This document shows positions 53,803-60,623 of a stretch of 64,000 nucleotides of DNA, in pieces. The notes under the pieces are model-generated. The model worked only from the letters and a program-made list of their open reading frames with translations, was not told where the DNA came from and did no database searches. This DNA comes from CAZOWW01 sp964583765 (GTDB lineage Bacteria; Actinomycetota; Actinomycetes; Actinomycetales; Kineosporiaceae): positions 1 through 64,000 of the forward strand of contig CAZOWW010000003.1 in NCBI GenBank assembly GCA_964583765.1. The letters run 5' to 3'. The translations under genes and the position numbers were made by a program. Numbering within the stretch: position 1 is the first letter of the stretch; each line of letters opens with the position of its first letter.

Positions 53803-54567
53803 ATGACCTTCGCCCGGGAGACGTGGATCGTCTTCGCCCGCGCCATGCGACTGAGCCTGCGCAATCCCGTGTGGGTGGTCCTCGGGCTCATCCAGCCGGT
53901 GCTCTACCTGGCCCTCTTCGGACCGCTGCTGATCAAGGTGGTGCGTTCGACGCCCGGCTTGCCGCCGGGTGACGCCTGGCAGATCTTCGTGCCGGGCCTG
54001 CTCGTGCAGCTGGGCATCTTCGGTGCGTCCTTCGTCGGGTTCGGCCTCATCGCCGAGTACCGCGCCGGAGTGATCGAGCGCATGCGGGTGACCCCGGCCC
54101 ACCGAGTGGCGTTGCTGCTCGGCCGGGTGCTGCGGGACGTCGTCGTGCTCCTGGTCCAGGGCAGCCTGCTCATCCTCGTCGCGGTCCCGTTCGGGCTGCA
54201 CGCCCCCGTGCTCGATCTGCTGCTCGGGTTGCTCGTGGTCGGCCTTCTGGCCGCGGCGTTCGCATCCCTCTCCTACGCCGCCGCGCTGCAGCTCAAGAGT
54301 GAGGACGCGCTCGCGCCGGTGCTCAACGGCGTCGCGCTGCCCCTGCTGCTGCTGTCGGGCATCCTGCTGCCCATGAGCCTGGCCCCGGCCTGGCTGCGCA
54401 ACCTGTCCGACGTCAACCCGCTCAAGCACGTCGTGGACGGCGTGCGCGCGTGCTTCCGTGGCGACACGTTCTCGGCCTCGGCCGGGTGGGGGCTGGTCTC
54501 GGCCGTGGGTCTGGTGGCACTCGGCCTGTACGTCGGCACGCGCACCTTCCGGCGCGAGTCCTCCTGA
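53803..54567 (+). CDS. DrrB-like ABC-2 permease
   Basis: ABC-2 membrane subunit of 254 residues with about six helices. It has the family NPVWVVLGLIQPVLYLALFG start, GFGLIAEYRAGVIERMRVTPAHRVALLLGRVLRD and LSYAAALQLKSEDALAPVLNGVALPLLLLSGILLPMSLAPAWLRNLSDVNPLKHVVDGVR. ATG 53803 has AGGAG five bases upstream. It completes a two-gene exporter with the upstream ATPase. Confidence 0.92.
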   Translation: MTFARETWIVFARAMRLSLRNPVWVVLGLIQPVLYLALFGPLLIKVVRSTPGLPPGDAWQIFVPGLLVQLGIFGASFVGFGLIAEYRAGVIERMRVTPAHRVALLLGRVLRDVVVLLVQGSLLILVAVPFGLHAPVLDLLLGLLVVGLLAAAFASLSYAAALQLKSEDALAPVLNGVALPLLLLSGILLPMSLAPAWLRNLSDVNPLKHVVDGVRACFRGDTFSASAGWGLVSAVGLVALGLYVGTRTFRRESS

Positions 54568-54601
54568 GCGCCGCAGGCGCCTCCCCGGCCCGGAGCGGCG
54601 A

Positions 54602-54646
54602 CCTTGGGAGCCCGGAGAGCAGCGCTCCCGGAGCCCGGGCCCAAGG
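54602..54646. terminator. Possible bidirectional terminator after the exporter operon
   Basis: Outer arms CCTTGGG (54602-54608) and CCCAAGG (54640-54646) enclose further GC-rich pairing between two convergent genes. Exact inner pairing is ambiguous. Confidence 0.45.
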
Positions 54647-54765
54647 CGACCCAGAGGCCCGGGACGGCGGGCTCCCCAGGCGGTGAGGCACGATCACAGG
54701 ACGCACCGGCCGATCGGCGAGGACATCGCGGATCGGCCGGAACGGACCGGGGACGGGCAGAGGGA

Positions 54766-55323
54766 TCAGACGGTCTGGACGACCAGCAACTCGACGACGC
54801 GGTCCAGGAAGGCGTCCACCGAGGACTCCCGGTAACCACGGCTGCCGCGCTTGCTCTTGAAGACCGCCAATCGCACGGCGTCCGGGGGCAGTGCCCGTCC
54901 CGCCGCGAACGACTCCTCGATCTTGCGGCAGAGCTCGTCGACCCCGTAGGTGTCGTAGGTCAGCTCCATGCCGCTGCCCCGGGGGAAGCGCTCGCCGTCC
55001 GGCCGGGCCAACTGGGCGCGCAGGGACTGCTCCTGCGTGCGCAACTGCGTCTGCCACGCCGAGCGGCCGCTGCGCTCCTCCCCCCGCTGCTTCTCGCGCC
55101 GGGCGAAGGCGTCCTCGATCCGGTCGAGGGCCGCGTCCACGGCGTCGACGTCGTAGCCACCGCGCACCAGATCGAAGCCGATCGTGCGGACGTGCCACGA
55201 GGTCATCGTGGGGCCCCGGCCGGACTCCTCGTAGGCAGCCCGCGCCCGGGAGAGAAACGCCTCTACCTGTTCGACGTCATAGCCCTTGGCCATACGCCCT
55301 ACGCGGAGAAAGGTGTCGCTCAT
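54766..55323 (-). CDS. DivIVA-domain protein
   Basis: 185 residues with two DivIVA-like segments: MSDTFLRVGRMAKGYDVEQVEAFLSRARAAYE near the N-terminus, and FDLVRGGYDVDAVDAALDRIEDAFARREKQRG, the phenylalanine-x-x-x-x-x-GYDxxxVDxxLD pattern; a third weaker one is near the end (RGYRESSVDAFLDRVVEL). It is a soluble protein encoded next to rlmN, as in other actinomycetes. ATG 55323 is the first Met before the first segment; the upstream frame is open but not family-like. Likely membrane-curvature or cell-pole associated, by family. Confidence 0.85.
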   Translation of the reverse strand: MSDTFLRVGRMAKGYDVEQVEAFLSRARAAYEESGRGPTMTSWHVRTIGFDLVRGGYDVDAVDAALDRIEDAFARREKQRGEERSGRSAWQTQLRTQEQSLRAQLARPDGERFPRGSGMELTYDTYGVDELCRKIEESFAAGRALPPDAVRLAVFKSKRGSRGYRESSVDAFLDRVVELLVVQTV

Positions 55324-55737
55324 GGCGGCAATTCTGCCCGAGCCGTCAAGTCCCGTGACACCGCCATGGCGACACTGCGCGACATGGTGAATTCCGGACG
55401 CCACGAGCGTCGGTAGAAATGCTCCTTTCGTTCCGTTTGACCGGCCCGGCGGTGGCCTTGGCGGGTCGCGGCGGTCATCCCGCGTCCACGAAGAGCCTCC
55501 GCGGACCTTCCCCGCGCCTGCGCGAACCCCGCGAGTCACGACGGGCGGGCCCTCCAGAACCCCGTCCCGGCACCACCCGGGCGGCGGGGCGACCCGGGAG
55601 CGGTCCCACAAGGTGGCGCCACACGAGCGGGTACGACGCGACAGCGCAGGCGCGGCGGGGCGATCCGGGAGCGGCCCCCGCGGCGCGGCGCCAGGGAGCA
55701 GGCTCGACCGGCTGCGGTACCGGAGGTGCGGCTCCCG
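55324..55737. other. rlmN to DivIVA-domain gene spacer with 27-bp direct repeat
   Basis: 414 bp without a gene. A 27-bp direct repeat with two mismatches sits at 55581-55607 and 55652-55678 (core GCGGCGGGGCGA). It is not tandem; 44 bp separate the copies. The promoter of the DivIVA-domain gene must lie here but was not recognised. Confidence 0.5.
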
Positions 55738-57057
55738 TCAGGAGATGGTCGCGGCGAGTTGCCCGCAGGCGCCCGCGATCTCACGCCCCCGCGTGTCCCG
55801 CACGGTGACCGCCACGCCGTGTGCGGCGACCCTGGCCACGAAGGTCTCCTGCACCGCGGGCGCACTCGCCGTCCATCGGGAGCCGGGGGTCGGGTTCAGC
55901 GGGATCACGTTCACGTGCACCCAGCCGTCGCCCCGGGCCCGCAGCAGGCGGCCGAGCTGATCCCCACGCCAGGCCTGGTCGTTCACGTCGCGGATCAGGG
56001 CGTACTCGATGCTCACGCGCCGCCCCGTGGCCGTGTGGTAGCGCCGTGCCGCGTCGAGGGCGGCGGCCACGTTCCACCGCGTGTTCAGCGGCACCAGTTC
56101 GTCCCGCGCCGCGTCGTCCGGAGCGTGCAGGGAGAGCGCGAGGGTGACCGGTAGGCCCTCCCCCGCCAGGCGGTCCATCGCGGGGACCAGTCCCACGGTC
56201 GAGACGGTGATCCCGCGCGCGGAGAGTCCGAGGCCGCCCGGCGCCGGGGTGATCAGCCGACGCACGGCACCGACCACGGCGCCGTAGTTGGCCAGCGGCT
56301 CGCCCATGCCCATGAAGACCACATTGCCGACCCGCGTGGGCCCCTTGCCGCCGTCGCCCATGCCCCCGGCGGCGGGCCTCCCGGGGCGAGCAGAGGTCCC
56401 GGAGCGCGCGGACGTCCCGGTGCGGGCAGAGGCCCCAGTTCCTCGGGCCAGTTCCCGGGCGGCAGCGACCACCTGCTCGACGATCTCCGCCGTGGACAGG
56501 TTGCGGGTCAGCCCCGCCTGCCCGGTCGCGCAGAACGGGCAGCCCATGCCGCAGCCCGCCTGGCTCGACACGCACACGGTGGCCCGGTCGGGGTAACACA
56601 TCAACACGCTCTCCGTCAGCGCCCCGTCGAAGAGACGCCAGGCCCACTTCACGGTCGTCCCGGCGTCGCACTCCGCCCGGCGCACGCAGGAGGCCAGGCG
56701 GGGCAGCAGAGCCTCCACCAGGCGCTCCCGCACCGGGTGCGGCAGGTCGGTCATCTCGTCCGGGTCGTCCACGAGACGCTGGAAGTAGTGCACCGACAGC
56801 TGGCGAGCCCGGAAACCGCGCTCCCCCAGTTCGTCGACGACCACGCGCGCCCGCTCGGCCTCCCCCAGGTCGGCCAGGTGCCGCGGCGGCCGGCGACGCC
56901 GCCCTCCCGCGCCGCCCTCCGGCTCCCCGCCGAGCGGGGTGACCACCGGCTCGAGAACCCCGGGATCGGCCACGGGGCGCACCGGCTCCGGCCCGCGCGG
57001 ACCCCGGGAGTCGGCAGGGGCGTCCTGGGCGGCACGGGCGTCAGGGTGGGCGGACAT
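55738..57057 (-). CDS. rlmN: 23S rRNA (A2503-C2)/tRNA (A37-C2) methyltransferase
   Basis: Radical-SAM methyltransferase. The cluster motif is CGMGCPFC near residue 168 (CxxxCxxC type), with FMGMGEPLANY, TVSTVGLVPAMDRL, LSLHAPDDAARDELVPLN and IEYALIRDVNDQ, and the C-terminal catalytic cysteine is in AGACGQLAA. 439 residues from ATG 57057. The region around residues 205-240 is an insertion of short GTSAR-like repeats followed by a Gly/Pro-rich stretch before VGNVVFMGMGEP; it should be a flexible loop. The N-terminal 45 residues are low-complexity. Next to a divergent phosphoketolase. Confidence 0.93.
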   Translation of the reverse strand: MSAHPDARAAQDAPADSRGPRGPEPVRPVADPGVLEPVVTPLGGEPEGGAGGRRRRPPRHLADLGEAERARVVVDELGERGFRARQLSVHYFQRLVDDPDEMTDLPHPVRERLVEALLPRLASCVRRAECDAGTTVKWAWRLFDGALTESVLMCYPDRATVCVSSQAGCGMGCPFCATGQAGLTRNLSTAEIVEQVVAAARELARGTGASARTGTSARSGTSARPGRPAAGGMGDGGKGPTRVGNVVFMGMGEPLANYGAVVGAVRRLITPAPGGLGLSARGITVSTVGLVPAMDRLAGEGLPVTLALSLHAPDDAARDELVPLNTRWNVAAALDAARRYHTATGRRVSIEYALIRDVNDQAWRGDQLGRLLRARGDGWVHVNVIPLNPTPGSRWTASAPAVQETFVARVAAHGVAVTVRDTRGREIAGACGQLAATIS

Positions 57058-57200
57058 GGCCCCGTCAGTCTGCCACGCAGGTGGCCGGCCCACTCGTTCG
57101 GCGAGGGTTTCCCGTGCCGATACCCGCCCGTGGCCAGCCGGACCCCACGACACGCCTGTCGCGGTGGCAGGGTAGACAGGCATCCACGGCTCGCACGCCG

Positions 57201-57258
57201 GCACGATCCGGCACCTTCGCTCGACTCGGCGCAGCGGCATGCGGGCACGATCCGGCAC
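57201..57258. promoter_or_regulatory. Direct repeat upstream of the phosphoketolase
   Basis: GCACGATCCGGCAC occurs exactly at 57201-57214 and 57245-57258, 44 bp apart (about four helical turns), in the 216-bp divergent region. It is a candidate regulator site. Whether it overlaps the promoter is not clear. Confidence 0.45.
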
Positions 57259-57273
57259 AGTGGAGGGCACGCC

Positions 57274-59790
57274 ATGACCGCCCAGGGGAATCCCGCAGCA
57301 CGCAACGGATCCGCATCTGCTCTCAGCACCACGACGATCCCGCTCGACGAGCACCAGGAGTCCCCCGAGCGGCACGTCGCCCACACCCCCTATCTGCGGG
57401 GCTCGGACGTCGCCTCGCTCAACGCGTGGTGGCGTGCGGCCAACTACCTGTCCGTGGGGCAGATCTACCTCATGGACAACCCACTGCTGCGGGAACCGCT
57501 CAAGTCGGACCACATCAAGCCCCGGCTGCTCGGCCACTGGGGCACCACCCCGGGCCTGAACTTCGTGCACGCCCACCTCAACCGCGTCATCATCGCCCGG
57601 GACCTGGACATGATCTACGTGTTCGGCCCGGGACACGGCGGTCCCGCCGCGGTGGCCGGAGCCTGGCTGGACGGGCGCTACTCGGAGATCTACCCGGAGG
57701 TCGCCCAGGACGAGCCCGGCATGCGCCGGCTGTTCACGCAGTTCTCGTTCCCCGGCGGCATCCCCTCGCACGTGGCGCCGGAGACACCGGGGTCCATCCA
57801 CGAGGGGGGCGAGCTCGGCTACTCGCTCTCGCACGCCTTCGGTGCCGCCTTCGACAACCCCGACCTGATCGTGGCCTGCGTGGTGGGCGACGGCGAGGCC
57901 GAGACCGGCCCCCTGGCCGCCAGCTGGCACTCGACGAAGTTCCTCGACCCGATCGGCGACGGCGCGGTGCTGCCGATCCTGCACCTGAACGGCTACAAGA
58001 TCGCCAGCCCGACGGTGCTCGCGCGCATTCCCGAGCCCGAACTGGTCGCCCTCCTCACGGGCTGCGGCTGGGATCCGCTCATCGTGTCCGGCAGCGACCC
58101 GGAGGGCATGCACCACGCCTTCGCCCGGGCCCTGGACGCCTGCCTCGACCGCATCCAGGCCATCCAGGGCGACGCCCGGCGGAACGGGGTCCACGCCCGG
58201 GTGCGCTGGCCGATGCTCGTCCTGCGCTCCCCCAAGGGCTGGACCGGGCCGGTGGAGGTGGACGGCCTGCCGAGCGAGAACAGCTGGCGCTCGCACCAGG
58301 TGCCCCTCACCGACCCGCGGCACGACCCGGAGCACCTGTCGATCCTCGAGAGCTGGATGCGCTCCTACCGGCCTCAGGAGCTCTTCGACGACGCCGGCGC
58401 GCCCGTGCCGCTCGTGCGATCGCTGTCCCCGGACGGGGAACGCCGGATGAGCGCCAACCCGCAGACGAACGGCGGCGAGCTGCTGCGGGAGCTGCGGATG
58501 CCGGACTTCCGGGAGTTCGCGGTGCCGGTGTCCAGCCCGGGGACCGGCGCCGTCGAGGCGACCCGGGTGCTGGGGGACTTCCTCGGCGCGGTCGTGCAGG
58601 CGAATCTCGACCAGCGGAACTTCCGGATCTTCGCGCCGGACGAGAACAACTCCAACCGACTCCAGGCCGTGCTGGAGGTCACCGAACGGTCCTGGACGGC
58701 CGAACGGGTGCCCGGCGACGAGCACCTGGCCGTGGGCGGGCGGGTGATGGAGATCCTGTCCGAGACGACCTGTCAGGGCTGGCTGGAGGGCTACCTGCTG
58801 ACCGGACGGCACGGCCTGTTCAACTGCTACGAGGCCTTCATCCACATCGTCGACTCGATGGTCAACCAGCACGCGAAGTGGCTCAAGACGATCCGCCGTC
58901 TGGCCTGGCGGCGTCCGATCGCGTCCCTGAACTACCTGCTCACCTCGCACGTGTGGCGCCAGGACCACAACGGGTTCAGCCACCAGGACCCCGGCTTCAT
59001 CGACCACATGGTCAACAAGAAGGCGGACGTGGTGCGGGTGTACCTGCCGCCGGACGCGAACACCCTGCTCTCGGTGGCCGACCACTGCCTGCGCAGCCGC
59101 AACTACGTCAACGTCGTGGTGGCCGGCAAGCAGCCCGCACTGCAGTACCTGAGCATGGAGCAGGCGATCGTGCACTGCACCAAGGGCATCGGGATCTGGG
59201 AGTGGGCCAGCACGGACGCGGGCAAGGTGCCGGACGTGGTGATGGCCTGCGCCGGGGACGTACCCACCCAGGAGACCCTGGCCGCCGTGGACATCCTGCT
59301 CGGGTTCTTCCCCGACCTGCGCATCCGGGTGGTCAACGTGGTCGACCTCATGCGCCTGCAGGACGAACGGGAGCACCCCCACGGCCTGTCCGACACCGCG
59401 TTCGACTCCCTGTTCACCCAGGACAAGCCGGTCATCTTCGCGTACCACGGCTATCCGTGGCTCATCCACCGCCTCACCTACCGGCGGACCAACCACCACA
59501 ACATCCACGTGCGCGGCTACAAGGAGGAGGGCACCACCACCACGCCCTTCGACATGTGCGTGATGAACCAGATCGACCGCTTCCACCTGGCGATGGACGC
59601 GATCGACCGGATCCCGCAGCTCGGGGACGACGCGGCGCACCACCGGCAGGCCCTCGAGGACATCCTGATCCTCCACCGCCAGCACACCCGCACCACCGGC
59701 GAGGATCTCCCCCAGGTGCGGACCTGGTCCTGGACGCGCCCGGCCCCGGAATCGCCGAGCGCCGGCCCGGCTGAGCCTCGGATCCGCTGA
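57274..59790 (+). CDS. xfp: Phosphoketolase (xylulose-5-P / fructose-6-P)
   Basis: Thiamine-diphosphate enzyme splitting xylulose 5-phosphate (or fructose 6-phosphate) to acetyl phosphate and a triose/tetrose. The start has YLRGSDVASLNAWWRAANYLSVGQIYLMDNPLLREPL, then GPGHGGPA, GGELGYSLSHAFGAAFDNPDLIVACVVGDGEAETGPLAASWH (ThDP-binding GDGEAETG), LNGYKI, EGYLLTGRHGLFNCYEAF and HQDPGFIDHM. 838 residues is normal for the family. ATG 57274 has GGAGGG six bases upstream. No acetate kinase or phosphotransacetylase gene is nearby. Preference between the two substrates is not readable. Confidence 0.95.
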   Translation: MTAQGNPAARNGSASALSTTTIPLDEHQESPERHVAHTPYLRGSDVASLNAWWRAANYLSVGQIYLMDNPLLREPLKSDHIKPRLLGHWGTTPGLNFVHAHLNRVIIARDLDMIYVFGPGHGGPAAVAGAWLDGRYSEIYPEVAQDEPGMRRLFTQFSFPGGIPSHVAPETPGSIHEGGELGYSLSHAFGAAFDNPDLIVACVVGDGEAETGPLAASWHSTKFLDPIGDGAVLPILHLNGYKIASPTVLARIPEPELVALLTGCGWDPLIVSGSDPEGMHHAFARALDACLDRIQAIQGDARRNGVHARVRWPMLVLRSPKGWTGPVEVDGLPSENSWRSHQVPLTDPRHDPEHLSILESWMRSYRPQELFDDAGAPVPLVRSLSPDGERRMSANPQTNGGELLRELRMPDFREFAVPVSSPGTGAVEATRVLGDFLGAVVQANLDQRNFRIFAPDENNSNRLQAVLEVTERSWTAERVPGDEHLAVGGRVMEILSETTCQGWLEGYLLTGRHGLFNCYEAFIHIVDSMVNQHAKWLKTIRRLAWRRPIASLNYLLTSHVWRQDHNGFSHQDPGFIDHMVNKKADVVRVYLPPDANTLLSVADHCLRSRNYVNVVVAGKQPALQYLSMEQAIVHCTKGIGIWEWASTDAGKVPDVVMACAGDVPTQETLAAVDILLGFFPDLRIRVVNVVDLMRLQDEREHPHGLSDTAFDSLFTQDKPVIFAYHGYPWLIHRLTYRRTNHHNIHVRGYKEEGTTTTPFDMCVMNQIDRFHLAMDAIDRIPQLGDDAAHHRQALEDILILHRQHTRTTGEDLPQVRTWSWTRPAPESPSAGPAEPRIR

Positions 59791-59838
59791 GCCCGGATCG
59801 GTCGGGATCAGCCCCGGATCGGCTGAGTCCCGGATCGG
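59771..59838. repeat. Four-copy tandem repeat across the phosphoketolase stop
   Basis: Units of about 16 bp (pattern CTGAGCCCCGGATCGG) begin inside the last codons and continue past the stop at 59788-59790 to about 59838. The TGA of the stop lies in the second unit. Confidence 0.82.
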
Positions 59839-59854
59839 CCTCCTACCTCCGGGC

Positions 59855-59970
59855 TCACTCGATGCGGTCGAGGTGCTGGTGCACGATGCCGCGGTGAGTG
59901 ACGCGTACCGCGGCCGGACGTCGGGCCTCCTCGGCGGTTTGATGAAAGTGGTCGACCTTGTCCCGGCTGC
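59855..59970 (-). other. Short open remnant downstream of the antitoxin gene
   Basis: Between the antitoxin stop and the phosphoketolase stop, one minus-strand frame reads KVDHFHQTAEEARRPAAVRV then THRGIVHQHLDRIE and ends at TGA 59855. It has no start codon or ribosome-binding site, and about 39 codons. It could be the tail of a lost gene, possibly a toxin, or chance. Confidence 0.2.
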
Positions 59971-60246
59971 TCAGAGTCCGGACTCGGACATCAGGTCAGC
60001 CGAGGAGATCATCCGCGCCGTGCCCGTGACCGACTCGGCCAGACGCTCGTCCGCGATGCGGGCGTCCTCGCGATCCAGGAGCTCCTCGTAGGCCTCGACC
60101 AGTGAGGCCGGCACGATCGCGGCAGCACGCACGCCGGATCGTCCCAGGATCACGTACGTGATCTCACCGTCGTGGACGGCCCGATTCACCGCCTCGCTGA
60201 ACTTGTTGCGAGCGTCGGTGACGCTCGACTCCACTGCTTCGCCCAT
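59971..60246 (-). CDS. Phd/YefM-family antitoxin
   Basis: A 91-residue protein with the Phd/YefM N-terminal DNA-binding fold: SSVTDARNKFSEAVNRAVHDGEITYVILGRSGVRAAAIVPASLVEAYEELLD, then a charged tail for toxin binding. ATG 60246. Usually it is followed by a RelE/Doc/VapC-type toxin. Here only about 180 bp separates it from the convergent phosphoketolase, too short for a toxin gene, and no toxin gene is upstream. It is likely an orphan. Confidence 0.82.
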   Translation of the reverse strand: MGEAVESSVTDARNKFSEAVNRAVHDGEITYVILGRSGVRAAAIVPASLVEAYEELLDREDARIADERLAESVTGTARMISSADLMSESGL

Positions 60247-60623
60247 GCCCCCACGATGCGCCCAACACGCTGGAAACGCGATCTACTTCCTGTCTCACGG
60301 CACTCACCCGCACCCTCGTGCCGTTGCGCCCGGCGGTTTGCCCGGAACCGCGCACGGCACGTGGACCGGCGGGCGCTGGACCGGTTCGGGGATCGTGGAC
60401 CCGGAACCGAACTCATCATCCCCGGACCGACCCGCGGCCGTTCGCCGTCGCCAACCTGTCCGCATCCTGGTCGTGGAGCCCGCTCCGCTCCCCCTGGACG
60501 CCCGGGTAGAGGCGATCGGCCTCGTCCTGCAGTGGTGCAGGACGAGGCCGATCGAGGCATCGAGACCATGAATCCGAGCGAGTGCTCAGCGGGTGGGCAG
60601 CGCGCCCAGGTGGAGCAGCACGC
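60247..60623. other. cdsA to antitoxin spacer with strong hairpin
   Basis: 377 bp without a confident gene. It holds the hairpin listed separately, and an AT-richer patch near 60270-60300 that could be the antitoxin promoter (not resolved). Confidence 0.45.
60513..60554. terminator. Perfect 19-bp hairpin downstream of cdsA
   Basis: Arms 60513-60531 and 60536-60554 pair without mismatch around a GTGG loop. On the minus strand it is 70 nt after the cdsA stop. No U-tract. It probably terminates the frr-cdsA transcript. Confidence 0.8.

Noticed and set aside
55738..59685. Minus-strand frame of over 1300 codons running through the phosphoketolase into rlmN
   Set aside because: The part opposite the phosphoketolase is an antisense reflection of its codon bias; rlmN has its own ATG at 57057 and family-like N-terminus.
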